From positions 155,603,613 to 155,667,612 of the forward strand of contig NC_081405.1 in the NCBI RefSeq assembly GCF_030272615.1: 64,000 nt of DNA, written 5' to 3'. Shown here in pieces: positions 12,590 through 24,779 of this stretch. The position numbers and the translations under genes are program-made. The notes under the pieces were generated by a model. That model had not been told where the DNA came from, made no database searches, and saw only the letters and a program-made list of their open reading frames with translations. Position 1 is the first letter of the stretch. Each line of letters opens with the position of its first letter. The DNA comes from Cryptomeria japonica (taxonomy: Eukaryota > Streptophyta > Pinopsida > Cupressales > Cupressaceae).

Positions 12590-12960
12590 TTTAAATGGAA
12601 TAAGTTACCTCTAGTTTGTTTCCCGGTAGCAATCAATTCACCATTACCTCAAAGAATTTTGTAGACTCCACTTTTAAACTCAAGAAAATGACCTTTATCA
12701 TTGAGCTGAACAACACTTAAAAGATTATGCATTAGACCGTCAACCCAAAATACATCATCAGCATTACTCTTCCCATTTAGAGAGATAGAACCTTTACCTT
12801 TCACCATGCAGGGAGAGTTATATCCAAATCTGACAACACCTCCATCAAATTCATTAAGGTTTATGAACTTACTTTTGTCTCTGGTCATGTGGTGTGAGCA
12901 ACCACTATCTATAATCCACTCATCACTATTCTCCATATGTGATACTAGTTCCTTTTCATC
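12590..12960 (-). pseudogene. Element B protease
   Basis: The 95-residue frame at 12649-12936 has DEWIIDSGCSHHMTRDKSK with the DSG active site. It continues with FGYNSPCMVKGKGSISLNGK and the VDGLMHNLLSVVQL stretch that leads into the pre-integrase region. Confidence 0.85.
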
Positions 12961-12974
12961 TAACAGTTCCTCCT

Positions 12975-13985
12975 TTACAGATAAAACACAATTTCTTCAT
13001 TGTCATGTTCATCTTCGGACTCCTCATCAGTCACACCTTCATCTACTACAACATAACAATGTTTCTTTCCCTTTCCTTTGAATCTTTTAAAATTTTCTTT
13101 CTTATCGGTGTTAGGGCAGTTAGCAACAATATGACCAATTTTACTACAAGAGAAATGCTTCAAAGGTAGCTTTCATTTATACTTACCTATTCCTTTTAGA
13201 AATCTCTTTGCTAACAATGCCTCAAGTTCCATCACTTGATCTTCATTGTCTTCATTTCCTTGGTTACTTCCATGACTTGTCCTACACTCATAATTTTGAC
13301 ATGTATATATCTTTTCCTTTTCTAGCAGATGATCCGAAAACAAAATCTTTAAAGGCAGATTCAGTAGATTTTGTCACACTATTGTCAAAACTATTTAACT
13401 CAAAAGTTGTAAGTTTACCAATCAACGAATCATTATTTACCTTATCCTTTGAAATAGATCTAATTTCTTAGATTGTGGATACTCTTATAGCATACTGAGG
13501 TTGAAGAGTTCTAAGCATCTTACTTACTATTGCATCATCTTCTATTTTACCTCCAACACTCTTTATGCCACCAACAAATTCTTTGATTCTCTGACCATAC
13601 TATGCAATATTCTCTCCTTCAAACATTCTCATGTCATCAAATTTCCTCTCAAGCTTTGTTGTTGGGATCTTTGTAGATGCTTGTCTCCTCCATAGATTAT
13701 GTCCATCTTTTCCCATACCTCTTGTGCAGTTTCCATTCCTTGTACATCAACATATTTTGAATTAGATAAAGTACTTATAATTGCTTCTAAGGCTTGTATG
13801 TTCTCTTGCTACTCTTTGAGTTCATCTGGTGTCAAGGGAGTAGTAGTAGGAGCAGCATATCTTGTTTCAACTTGCTTCTAATATTGTGCACCAAGACCTT
13901 TAATGTAGATCTTCATTCCATCTTTCCAGATCTTGTAGTTCTCCTTGTTGAACTTAGGACCCTCTTTCTTCATCATCTTGACTTA
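12975..13985 (-). pseudogene. Element B gag and zinc knuckle
   Basis: The knuckle at about 13115-13160 reads LKHFSCSKIGHIVANC; His replaces the first Cys of the CCHC box. Upstream, to about 13980, the minus strand encodes a Copia gag that matches element A's gag in order but is broken by several stops. Examples are the complements of 'caacatattttgaattagat' and 'cttcattccatctttccagatc'. The primer site at 14038-14048 follows. Confidence 0.75.
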
Positions 13986-14037
13986 CTCATAATATTTTCC
14001 TCAAATAGTTAGGCTTTCTACACATAGAGGACCAAAG

Positions 14038-14048
14038 CTCTGATACCA
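14038..14048 (-). other. Primer binding site of element B (initiator tRNA-Met)
   Basis: The minus strand has TGGTATCAGAG two bases after the 5' LTR, as in elements A and D. Confidence 0.8.
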
Positions 14049-14050
14049 AT

Positions 14051-15718
14051 TTTTAATCCTATAAGGATTTGGTTAATATTGAGAGGGGGGGTGAATCAAT
14101 ATTAAGACAAATTAAACTTTAACTCAAAACCAAACTTATATCAGATTTGAAACCATTTAACAAATATCCCAACTTTTTAAATTAGATCTAACAACCTCTT
14201 GATCAGATTTGCTTAACATGTTTATCAATTTACTTATCAGAACTATCATTACTTTCACCACTTAAGAAATCATATCAATTTGATCATATAATTTCTCTAA
14301 CAACTTCTTATTAGTACTAGTAACCTCTGATAAACTTATAATAAAACAGCATAACCGATGTCTCATAAATAATGCATGAAATGAAACATAAACAAGAAAA
14401 TCACATGAAAAACAATCTACACATGAACACCATAAGTGTTGACGTGGAAACCCAAATGGGAAAAACCATGGTGGGAGTTGGTACCCACAAGTATTTGTAC
14501 TCTTTTGAAGTATGCCCTATTAGGAGGTTACAATACACCCTATTAGGAGCAGACCCTGTTAGGAGTCACTCAATTAAGGGATTTGCCTATCAGCCTGGTT
14601 AGGAGTTTGATGACCTGTTACAATCAACCTTGTGAAAGGATTTAATACTCATTTGACAAGTACCTTGTTAGGGGACTTAAATGTTTAAGGCCTATTAGGA
14701 CCTACCTGGTTAAGGGATTTAACCTATTGTAACTGTTAGGGAACAATGGTAAGCAAATGATCTGTTACTTGCACTTCTCTACTTGCTAAATCAGATCCTG
14801 TTATGCCCAACACTCTACAACTCTTAATTAGATCTCACACTTCACTTGGATGGCTCAACACATTCTCTAAGACCACCAACACAATGAACAACAACTATGT
14901 CAACATAAATAGCCATCTCAACTAGGTCAACCACTAAACCCTAAATTACATCATGAATTATAAAATAAAGCATAAGAGATCATCTAAGATCAATCATATA
15001 GATCATTACATCAAATTAAAATACAATATCAACCGTTGGTTTATCACAACTCATCACAAAAATCCTATCTGTACCAAAGTCAAACATTAAAACACTCTAC
15101 TAAGAGTTTTGCAGATTCTAAAGAAATTATTCCTTAATTTGCACCAAAACAACATTCAAATATTTTCACACGGGTTGTGCCACGTAACCTCCTTCATGTA
15201 GAATTGTCATCGATCACCACTATAATAGAAATCATTACCGGTTTGATGATATCTTCACTAGTCCTTAAACCCTACTAAAACCTTAACAAAAATTCATCAA
15301 AAATTTGAAACACGTCTTCCGGTAATCATCACAAGATGTGGTTCCAGTCAAATATTCCTTTACATGATAAAAGTTCACCAATCAAACCTCAAATCACCAA
15401 ACATTACCGATTGTCCGATTCAAGTGAAACATTTTAGTTTTACCGGTTAAAGTCCTATTTCATAGACTTTAGTTCTCTACCAGTAAACCCTATCTCCGGT
15501 AAACCAAATCACTTAGATGACAAACCAAACATCAGAAAAAATCAGTGATCATCATCAAACATCATTTCACATTAGTTGTCATCAATGACAACACAAATAA
15601 TTGATCATGTGATCTAACCACAAAATCTCAGTCTTCTATCCTCTACCGGTTCAGTCATTATCCTTCAACTGCATCACCTACATAATATTATCTGCATCAG
15701 TTATGCCAAATGCCAATA
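14051..15718 (-). repeat. Element B 5' LTR
   Basis: It is the full-length copy of the family LTR (about 1668 bp). Its edges are mutated: the left edge reads TTTTAATCC where the other copy reads TGTTAATCC, and the right edge reads CCAATA where CCAACA is expected. GTAGTG follows as the TSD. Confidence 0.8.
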
Positions 15719-15724
15719 GTAGTG

Positions 15725-16824
15725 CCCCTCCCTGATTCATCTTTTATTTTATACATCAATATATACTTTATGGACTTATCTCATACTCTTTTATGATTCT
15801 TTGACAGATGATTATGGATTTATTTATATTTCAGATGTTTTTAGTTGATGCTTGACATTTCATATTGATAGTGGACATATTATAGTTATTATGGATGATG
15901 ATACATTCAAGACTTTTATGATGATGGACATATGATTGGATATCTATATGCTTATTAGATTGTTTCATTTTAGCATTATGGAATTGGATATGCTTATGGT
16001 ATGAATATTATGTGTTATTACTTGAAGAGCCTTATTTGCAATATGTTATAATATGCCCTAGTTAGGATCATGATAGGGAGAGTGGCTTTGAAGTGAGTGT
16101 TGGTGTCATGAGAGATACACCACTAGGAGATGACTTGAGATAGATGCCAGGGTCTAGACTACTAGATCTCATTGAAAGTTTCTATGTTGAAATAAGTGAT
16201 AAACATGAGTAATAAATTAACCTAGATGGGATGGGTAATAGGATTTCACACTTAAAGATAATTAATTGATTTGTGGTTCCCTATGCATGGCCCTATAATG
16301 CTATTATAGGTTTGGGATGAGGTTTGGGAAGGCCTTGGAGAGGCAACCAAACTCCCTTGATTCTCTCAAAGGTTGAGATGGTTCCGTATGGGTATCATGG
16401 GTGTCAAGGCAAGAGGCCACTAGAATAATCCCTTTTTGAGGTGATAACATGTGACGACACTTTTTCCTATATGCATCCTAGGTTCTTATAATTGGATTTG
16501 TTTGGAAATCTCTAGAGTCTTGTTGTCATTTTGTCTTGTGCATTGTGGTGTGGCTTTGGTTTTATCTTGTGGATAGATTCCAATTTTATTTATATCCTTT
16601 GGTTGTAGGTGTCAGCCTAGGATTAGAGTGTGTGTGTTGACCTCATGTCATTCTTGGAGCATAGGGGGCGGACCTTATCGGTTCCACATGTTCAAGTGGT
16701 TTGATGCCTTCTTCCATTGGTATTTTCTCTTTGTTGAATGTTCATTTGTGTGATGCAAATTTCTTATCTCTTCATCTAGAGATTGTATTCTTGGAGCAAT
16801 TTATTATGTAATCTTTGTGTATAG
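15725..16824 (+). repeat. Piece of gypsy H LTR, no gene
   Basis: About 1.1 kb of non-coding sequence lies between elements B and D. It directly continues TGTAGTG at 910-916 once B is removed. It is rich in 'tatgga' and 'gatgatg' phrases, and no open frame or protein similarity is visible in it. Confidence 0.5.
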
Positions 16825-17911
16825 TGTTAGGTCCTGGAGACAACTGAGAGCGGGGCGGTAGGGGGGTGAATCAGTTGTCAAATAAATTCAAACCAAAAAC
16901 AACTTATCCAAACTAAATGTTTAATACCAGTAAACCAAACTTTATGTCGGTAGACAGTTTATTAGTTAATTACAGTACCGGTAGAGATTAATGCATGAAA
17001 TAGAAAGACAATAGCATCCACAACACATAACACCAATGTTTGTATGTGGAAACCCTATAAGGGGAAAAACCATGGTGGGAAACCTTACCCACAATTAGAT
17101 GATACTACTACAGATAGTATGTGTATACAAATGGGGTTTGCACATGCAAAAAGACCAAGCGCCTAGAGCTCACTACTCAAACACAAAATAGGAGTCACAC
17201 TGACTACAATTGGATGGTTAAATCCAATAATGGTGTACTATTCAAAATAGCATCTTCATATGTTGGATTCAGTACCAGTGTAGTTCTGATATGCCTTCAC
17301 AATAACCTTCCTTCACCTTCAAATGATGTCTGCGTGTATAGCTCTACTTATTCTTGCATATACATTCTTACAATTCCTTTTTTTAATCGCATATAGATCT
17401 TACAAATAAGATCTTACATATATACCATAACCTAAGACCAATTTTAGTAGGTCGGCTCTAAAAGATATTACAATAAAAAAATTTACAAGTAAATCAGTAA
17501 CCGATGCAGTATCTGACTCAACATGTCGGCTTAATGTATTTACAATATTAATAAGTCATCTCCAAAGTGTGTCGTTCTGATCTGGAATAGATAAGCTTGT
17601 CGGTGCTTATTTTGGACCTATTTTCTGATAACAGCAAATATGCAAACTTGAATATGCCAATGAGAAAATCTCCAAGACCAAGTGCCCAAACAATGTCTTC
17701 AACATAACCAAGTGTTTTCCATGTCATTCCAAGTGTTGGTGAACATTATATCATGCTGGTGAACCAGATACCGGTGACTGTGCATAAGTCACTTGCTTGC
17801 CGGTGAACATAACCAATTCTTCAAGTGCCTGTAGGTGGACCAGAGTTGATAAGTGTTAATAGGTGTTGACATCAATGACAAAACCATATCAACATATCCA
17901 AAATACCAACA
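16825..17911 (-). repeat. Element D 3' LTR
   Basis: It runs TGTTAGGTCC to CCAACA (1087 bp), is closely similar to 22455-23525 over its whole length, and is related to solo LTR C. Confidence 0.92.
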
Positions 17912-17926
17912 ATCTCCCCCTTTGGC
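17912..17926 (-). other. Polypurine tract of element D
   Basis: The minus strand reads GCCAAAGGGGGAGAT just before the 3' LTR start TGTTGG, the same tract as in element A. Confidence 0.75.
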
Positions 17927-18276
17927 ATTGATGGCAACACAAGAAGGAAAAACTATCACAGTGCCAAAACAGAAATGCCAAATACCAAAAACCAACAATC
18001 TCCTAAAAGAGATCATAACCAGAAATCAAAATTCAAATACAAAGAGTAATCAATCTCTCCCAAAATAACAATCATTCCCCCTAGGAGTAACATGAGTTTT
18101 CCTTGTATTTTTCCATATCAATCTCTCCCCCTTTGAGATCAAATGCCAAAGCTAATACAAAACCAAGTTCAAATACAAAATACCAACTACTCCCCCTGAG
18201 AAGTAGCTCTCCTCATCAAAGTTGGAGTAAAAGATTTCTCTGTTAGTTCTGTCGGTTGATGACAAACATCAATTGT
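17927..18276. other. Element D 3' untranslated region
   Basis: About 350 bp lie between the pol stop and the polypurine tract. It is A-rich on the + strand, with repeated TCTCCCCCTTTG-like blocks (17911, 18121 and 18190) that copy the polypurine tract. No gene is visible. Confidence 0.6.
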
Positions 18277-18700
18277 CTAAGTCTCTATCGGTGAGGGTAT
18301 GACCCCAAGCTGATCTCTAAGATATTCAAAAGTCTCTTTCGACAAAGGCTTAGTGAAAATATCTGCAATCTTCTCTTTAGTATTCACATAAATTAGTTTT
18401 ACTTCTTTTGCTTCAACATTCTCTTTCAGAAAATTTAGTTTGATAGAAACATCTTTAGTTTTAGAATGTAGTACCGGATTCTTAGATATATCAATTGTTG
18501 CAGTGTTATCACAATAGATAGTTATAGGTTCCTTGTATTTTACCTTTATGTCCTTCAACATTTGCTTAATCCATAATACCTATCTATAGTTAGTTGTTGT
18601 TGCAACATATTCTGATTTAGCTGTTGATAAAGATGTGAAACTATGTTTCTTACTTAACCAAGAAATTAATCTGCTTCCAAGAAAAAATTCTCCATCGGTG
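18277..18700 (-). pseudogene. Element D RNase H
   Basis: The 94-residue frame at 18277-18561 has IYCDNTATIDISKNPVLHSKTK, LIYVNTKEKIADIFTKPLSKETF and LRDQLGVIP, the C-terminal half of Copia RNase H, with a natural-looking stop. The N-terminal half, with the SKSEYVAT-type motif, lies in another frame up to about 18700. Confidence 0.85.
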
Positions 18701-18829
18701 GTGCTTTTTCTGTCATCCACATCTCCTGCCCAATTTGCATCTATGTATGTACATAATTCAAAGTTTTCATCTCTAGGATACCATAAGCCAAGATTTGTAG
18801 TGGGTTGTAAGTACCTAAAAAATCCTTTT

Positions 18830-19720
18830 TACTATTGATTCATGATTTTCTTTAGGATTACTCTGAAATATTGAAACAATACATACTATATTCATAATAT
18901 CAGGTCTTGTTTGTGTCAAATACAATAGGCCTCCTATCATAGATTTGTACCTAGTTCGGATTAACAGGTGTAGATTCATCCCTTAGTGATAATTTGTCAT
19001 TTGTAGTCATAGGTGTGCTTACTGGTTTAGAGTTCTCCATCCCAAATTTCTTTAGTAACTCCTTCAAGTAGTTAGATTGACTCAAGAATATACCTTTATC
19101 AGTCTGTGAAATCTGCAATCCTAAAAATAATCATAGACATTTCAAATTCTTGTTGTATTTCAATAGAAAAGTCTTTACATAATCCATCTTCTCCTCCAAA
19201 GAGTATACCATCAACAAAAACTTCTATAACCAAGATGTCATCATTAGTCACTTTATAGTATAAGTTGTTGTCAGCATTACCTTTAGGAAAACCAATCTTC
19301 AAAAGATATTTATCCAATCTAGCATACCAAGCTCTTAGAGCTTTCTTCAACCCATACAAAGCTTTCCTTAACATGCAAACCATATCTTTGTTATCTGTCA
19401 AAGAAAATCCATCAGGTTTCTCAATGTAAACTTCTTCTTCAAGATCTCCATTCAGAATTGCACATTTAATTTCCATTTGATATACTTTGTAGTTCTTGTG
19501 TGCTGCAAAAGCCAAGAATAATTTGACTGCCTCAATTCTAGCTACCGGTGCAAAGGTTTCATTGTAATCAATTCCTTCTTTCTATGAATATCCCTTACAC
19601 ACTAGTCTTTTTTTTTCTGATTACCTTACCATCTTCATTAAGTTTGTTTCTGAATACCCATTTGTTCCAATTATATTTTTGTCTTTAGGTCGGGGAACTA
19701 ATGTCCATGTGTTATACTTT
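18830..19720 (-). pseudogene. Element D reverse transcriptase
   Basis: The 138-residue frame at 19099-19515 includes [44 protein letters not shown] and EVFVDGILFGGEDG. The catalytic box is FVDG, so the second aspartate of YVDD is Gly. The first metal-binding aspartate (usually in QMDV) is Glu. Both changes should abolish polymerase activity. The N-terminal WVFRNKLN-type part is at about 19620-19720 after a frameshift. Confidence 0.85.
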
Positions 19721-20096
19721 TCAATTTGTTCTAATTCTTCTTCCATAGCTTTAATCCAATGTTTATCTTCACATGCCTCATTAACTGATGATGGTTCAAT
19801 TTAAGAAATAAGACAACCTCTTCATTTGTCAGTCTTCCTCTTGTCATAACTCCTTGATACTTGTTCCCAATTATCTGATCTTCAGAGTGATTTAGTCTTA
19901 CATACTGAGGTGTATTCGTTTGTTGTTGTTCCTCAGTTACAGTGGAATTTTCAGATGATACCGGTGTAACTGGATCTTCATTTTGTACCGGTGTGGGTTC
20001 ATTTGTCAATATTTCTATTGCCAGTTTAGATTCTAAATACCTTGAAGTTCCTCTAAATTGTTCATCAATCTTCACATTTGTACTCTCAACAATTTG

Positions 20097-20942
20097 CTAC
20101 AATCTCTTGTTAAAACATCTATATGCCTCGCTCTTAGAACAATAACCAATAAATATTCCTTCATCACTTCTAGGATCAAATTTGCCAATATACTCATCTC
20201 TTCTAATATAGAATTTACTTCCAAATATTCTGAAATATTTAAGAGTAGGAGTAATACCAAACCATAGTTCATGAGGGGTCTTACCGGTTTCACCTTTGAT
20301 GTGAACTTTGTTGAATGTATAGACCACTGTACTTACTATCTCTCTCCAATATATATGTGGTAGATTTGCTTCTGATAACATACTTCTAGTTGCATCCAAG
20401 ATAGTTATGTTTTTCCTTTCTACAACTCCATTCTACTGTGGTGTCTAAGGTGCTGATAACTGTCTTTTGATTCCATTTACTTCATAGAATGTATTAAATT
20501 CTTGAGATGTGAATTCACCTCCTTGATTTGATCCCAGACATTTGATTTTCTTATCGGTTTCATTTTCTACCATTGCCTTGAATAGTTTGAATTTCCCGAG
20601 TGCTTCTGATTTTTCTCCAAGAAAAGTAACCCAACACATTCTAGTATAGTCATCAATGATTAGCATGAAATATCTATCACCTTGTAAGCTTTTAGTTCTA
20701 GCTAGACCACATAAATCAATATGAATTAAGTCAAGAGCATTATTGGATTTTTCTGGAATACTTTTAAAAGATGCTCTAGCTTGTTTTCCAAATTGATATT
20801 CCTTACATACCGGATTGTGAGGTTTAACAATCTTAGGTAAATCTCTAACTGCCTTAGTAGTACTGATTTTCACAATGCAATCAAAATTTACATGACAGAG
20901 TCTCTTATGCCATAGCCAACTTTCATCAATATGTGCAATCAA
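20097..20942 (-). pseudogene. Element D integrase
   Basis: The zinc region (LWHKRLCHVNFDCIVKIS, VCKEYQFGKQAR) is followed by the core: LIHIDLCGLARTKS, IIDDYTRMCWVTFLGEKSEA and LGSNQGGEFTSQEF. A second frame at 20097-20399 gives the C-terminal part (NLPHIYWREIV, GKTPHELWFG, YIRRDEYIGKFDPRSDEGIFIGY). The second catalytic aspartate, expected in S-D-x-GGEF, is Asn. Confidence 0.85.
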
Positions 20943-20952
20943 GTATGTTTTT

Positions 20953-21340
20953 TTAATTGTTATTCAAATGAAAGATGTAACCTCTAGTTTGATTACCGGT
21001 TGCAATTTCCAAACTAGTTCTGTTCACAATTTTGCATTTCCCATTCTTGAATTGTAACTGAAATCCTTTCTCAACTAATTGACCAACACTCAAAAGATTA
21101 TGCTTTAAACCTTCAACATAGTAGACATTGTTAGTATTATGCTTACCATCAAGAGATATAGTACCTTTTCCTTTGATCAAACAAGCTTTATCATCTCCAA
21201 ATCTTACTAGACCTCCATTACGTTCCTGAAAAGTCAATAATTTACTTTTATCACCAGTCATATGATGTGAACATCCTGAATCAATGATCCATTCATCCTT
21301 AACTTCAATTTTAGTTGCCAGGGCCTTCTCTATCAATTGA
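20953..21340 (-). pseudogene. Element D protease and pre-integrase region
   Basis: The 127-residue frame has DEWIIDSGCSHHMTGDKSKLL (DSG active site), GGLVRFGDDKACLIKGKGTISL, YYVEGLKHNLLSVGQLVEKG and RGYIFHLN. It joins the protease to the start of the pre-integrase domain without a stop. Confidence 0.88.
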
Positions 21341-21579
21341 ATAGTAGGTGCCGGTTGATCTTCTATTATAGCAACAAAGACCCATCCATTGTCTGTTAGA
21401 TCCTCATTAGAATCATCAGTGACACCTTCATCATCAAGATAACAAGACTTGTCTTTATTCTTCTTAAATCTATATCTCTAATATTTAGGGTTAGGCTTGT
21501 ATGTTATTCTAGCTTCTTCTCTTAATCTTGCATGTCTATCAGGGCATCTTGAAGCCATATGACCAACCTTATTATAGTT

Positions 21580-22397
21580 AAAACATTAAAAGGGTGCTTT
21601 ACCTTCATACTTACTTCCAGTTGGACCTTTAGGCATTTTCCTTGCAAATAGTGCTTCAAGTTCTTCATTTTCTCTCCCGCTTTCTTCAAGTTCTCTTACA
21701 TAGAAGGCTTTCCAATCAGACTTGCCAAATGATGGTGCAAATGATGTTGATGCCTTAAAAGCTCAATCTGTCTTTATAGTAGCAACATGACCAAATTCCT
21801 CAATTTCAAAAGCTAAAAGTTTTCCAATCAATGTGTCCCTAGTTATTGATGTATTAGGCATTGTTCTTAACTCATTTATAGCAGTAACTTTCATTTTGTA
21901 TGCCGGTGGCAATCCTCTTAATACTTTTGAAACAATTTCATCTTCACTCAAGATTCCTCCACAACATTTAATACCCAAAACAATTTCATTACTCTTTCCA
22001 TAAAAGCAGAAATCCTTTCATCTTCTTCCATTTTCAGATTTTCATACCTAACTCGGAAGCTTTCAAGTTTTGCAATTTTGGCTATGGAATCTCCTTCATT
22101 CAGTGTTTCCAAATAATCCCAAATAGGTTTAGCAGTAGATCTATTTGATAATACGATGATTTGTTGATCTGATAATGCGCTCAAAAGTGCTTCTCTTGCT
22201 TTGCAATCATTTTCTTCATCTTTAGCCAAGTTAGGTGGATTAGGTTGATTCTGAGTAGGAGCAGTATAGCCATTCTTTGTAACTTCCAAGATGTCCTTTC
22301 CAATGCAATTCAAATGTTTCTCCATCCTGATCTTCCATATGCCATAGTTGGTTCCATCAAGTTTAGGATTTTCCTTCCTGAAATAGTTAGAAGACAT
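21580..22397 (-). pseudogene. Element D gag
   Basis: The start is MSSNYFRKENPKLDGTNYGIWKIRMEKHL, a typical Copia gag N-terminus. It continues with EALLSALSDQQI, PIWDYLETLNEGDS and LESFRVRYENLKMEEDERISAFMERV. After a frameshift it goes on to KVLRGLPPAYKMKVTAI and a zinc knuckle near 21590, CFNYNKVGHMASRC, whose second Cys is Tyr. The ATG is 58 bases from the 5' LTR, after the primer site. Confidence 0.88.
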
Positions 22398-22441
22398 TGG
22401 ATCTCCTCAAGCTATTAAACTTTTGCAAAAAGAGGACTAGG

Positions 22442-22452
22442 CTCTGATACCA
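22442..22452 (-). other. Primer binding site of element D (initiator tRNA-Met)
   Basis: TGGTATCAGAG on the minus strand, two bases from the LTR. Confidence 0.85.
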
Positions 22453-22454
22453 AT

Positions 22455-23525
22455 TGTTAGGTCCCAGAGACAACTGAGAGTGGGGGGGGGGGTTGAATCA
22501 GTTGTCAAATAAATTCAAACCAAAAACAACTCATCCAAACTAAATGCTTAATACCGGTAAACCAAACTTTATGCCGATAGACAGTTTATCAATAAATTGG
22601 AGTATCGATAGAGATTAATGCATGAAACATAAAGACAATAACATCCACAACACATAACACCAATATTTGTATGTGGAAACCTTGTAAGGGGAAAAACAAT
22701 GGTGGGAAAGCTTACCCACAATCAGATGATACTACTACGGATAGTATGTGTATACAAATGGGGTCTGCACATGCAGAAAGGCCAAGCGCCTAGAGCTCAC
22801 TGCTCAAATGCAAAATAGGAGTCACACTGACTACAATTGGATGGTTAAATCCAATAAAGGTGTACTGCTCAAAATAGCATCTTCATATGCTAGATTCAGT
22901 ACTGGTGTAGTTTTGACATGCCTTCACAATAACCTTCCTTCACCTTCAAATGATGTTTGTGTGTATAGCTTTGCTTATTCTTGCATATGCCTTCTTAGAA
23001 TTCCTTTTTCTAATCGCATATAGATCTTATATATATACCATAACCTAAGATCAATTTTAGTAGGTCAGCTCTAAAAGATATTACAATAAGAATAATTTAC
23101 AAGTAAATCGGTAACCAATGCAATATATGATTCAACATGTCGGCTTAATGTATTTACAATGTTAATAAATCATCTCCAAATTGTGTCATGCTGATCTGGA
23201 ATAGATAAGCATGTCGGTGCTTATTCTGGACCTATTTGTCGGTAACAACAAATATGCAAACTTGAATATACCAATGAATAAATCTCCAAGACTAAGTGTC
23301 CAAATGATGTCTTCGACATAACCAAGTGTTTTCCATGTCATTCCAATTGTCGATGAATATTATATCCCACTGGTGAACCAGATACTGGTGACTGTGCATA
23401 AGTCACTTGCTTGCCCGTGAAAATAACCAATTCTCCAAGTGCCAGTAGGCTAACTAGAGTCGATAAGTGTTAATAGGTGTTGACATCAATGACAAAACCA
23501 TATCAACATATCCAAAATACCAACA
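22455..23525 (-). repeat. Element D 5' LTR
   Basis: It runs TGTTAGGTCC to CCAACA (1071 bp), with the TSD TATAG following. Confidence 0.92.
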
Positions 23526-23572
23526 TATAGATGTATCTTTGTAATCATGTATTTTGGATAATTTTAATTGTA

Positions 23573-24767
23573 TGTAGTGTCCTAAATTGAAACTAGTGCA
23601 TTATGACACTTATGCATGGCACCTGGTGCATTAATGATGAACTCATGATCAAAATCCCATCATTTTGGCATCATGAGCCTCGAAGATAAAGTGCCTCCAT
23701 TTTCACTAAAACCCCATTTGGGCCTTTCTTTGGCAAGATAGAAGCGCACCGCACAAACATCTGTGCATCATACTAATGTCCCGATCTGACTGCATAATCT
23801 TGAATCCCCCAATTCTTCAGTTATTCAGACACTTGTCAATGCATGTCTTTTAGCTCACCTTTTTCCGTAATGACTCTCTGTGCCTCTTCCCAACCTTAAA
23901 AACCTTTCTTTGCTCATTTTGGCTGGTTTCCTTTTAGGTTATTATCTCATCTCTCTCTTGACGGATCCCTTGTCTCTCATATTGATCTCTTGATGCTCTC
24001 TTGAACACCTCACCAACACTATCAAGATATCTCTATCTACAATATTCTTGCAACTATCTAACAACCAAAAAGAACACATCTTGAGCTTCATCATGCTCAT
24101 GTCTCAAAAAGGGGGATTTGGCTACATGCCCTATCTTCTCTTTATCATTTATCTATCTCTTTTTATCATATATCTAAGTGTATCTATTATCTAGGTACAT
24201 TTAGTTTATCAATACATCACTTTTATCTATTTGTAATAGGGGTTTGCTTTCATTAAGTGGAGTATAGTTTCTATTTGTATTTTATCATTTTATCTTTTAT
24301 CAAATCTATCTATTTGGTTGTCCGTGGAGGTGGAAACACCAAATTGAGGGTTTGACTGAAGCAGACTCCTATACAACCCAAAAAATTTCCCCCATCTCTA
24401 TGTGTAGGTGATGAATAGATTCTGCATAGTTGGGAGAAGTTGTTGTTGGCCCTTGGGACTGTATTTTTTAGTTGTATAGATGACAACACACCACGCTGAC
24501 AACTATGCACTGTGTTGGCATCCAAAACTCGAGACCTTCCTGACTCTTTGGTATAATCTACTTTGAATTTTCTATCGCTCTATTAATTCAATTTTTTGTA
24601 TTTCATTGTTTCTGCACTTTAAATCGTTCAATTATTTGTCTTTTAGCATAAGTATTTGTTTTGTTATCCCTTGGCTCACCCTTAGCACCATCTTAAGTGA
24701 GATAGTAGCAAGTCGATTTTCTCTCTAGGATTCATCAACCTAGAGATAGTGAATCCATTCCACTACA
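23573..24767 (+). repeat. Element E 5' LTR
   Basis: It aligns end to end with 40755-41944. Shared landmarks are 'cccatcattttggcatcatgag', 'ttgctttcattaagtgg(a/g)gtatag' and 'agtgaatcc'. No coding sequence is present. No convincing primer binding site could be named just downstream. Confidence 0.85.
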
Positions 24768-24779
24768 TTTTTGTGAACT

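Larger units (their letters stand above)
917..15718 (-). mobile_element. Ty1/Copia element B, interrupted by element A and internally deleted
   Basis: LTR copies start at 917 (TGTTAATCCT) and 14051 (TTTTAATCCT). The flanks carry the same GTAGTG at 911-916 and 15719-15724, a TSD of 5-6 bp. A primer binding site complementary to initiator tRNA-Met (TGGTATCAGAG on the minus strand, 14038-14048) abuts the right LTR, so the element reads on the minus strand with its 5' LTR on the right. Domain order is gag, protease, integrase, reverse transcriptase, as in Copia. Element A sits in the reverse transcriptase between 2658 and 10974. About 530 bp of the 3' LTR, the polypurine tract and the RNase H region are deleted at about 2008. 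Confidence 0.85.
16825..23525 (-). mobile_element. Ty1/Copia element D, complete structure
   Basis: LTRs at 16825-17911 and 22455-23525 enclose gag, protease, integrase, reverse transcriptase and RNase H, in Copia order on the minus strand. The flanks carry the perfect TSD TATAG (16820-16824 and 23526-23530). The primer site for initiator tRNA-Met is at 22442-22452 and the polypurine tract at 17912-17926. At 6701 bp it is the least disrupted element of the window, with open frames up to 165 residues. Still, stops and lost catalytic residues show that it is inactive. Confidence 0.93.

Noticed and set aside
12806..14012. Many + strand frames over element B
   Set aside because: They are shadows of the minus-strand gag, protease and integrase remnants.
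14372..14602. 76-codon frame in element B's LTR
   Set aside because: Falls wholly in the non-coding LTR and is not shared open in the other LTR copy.
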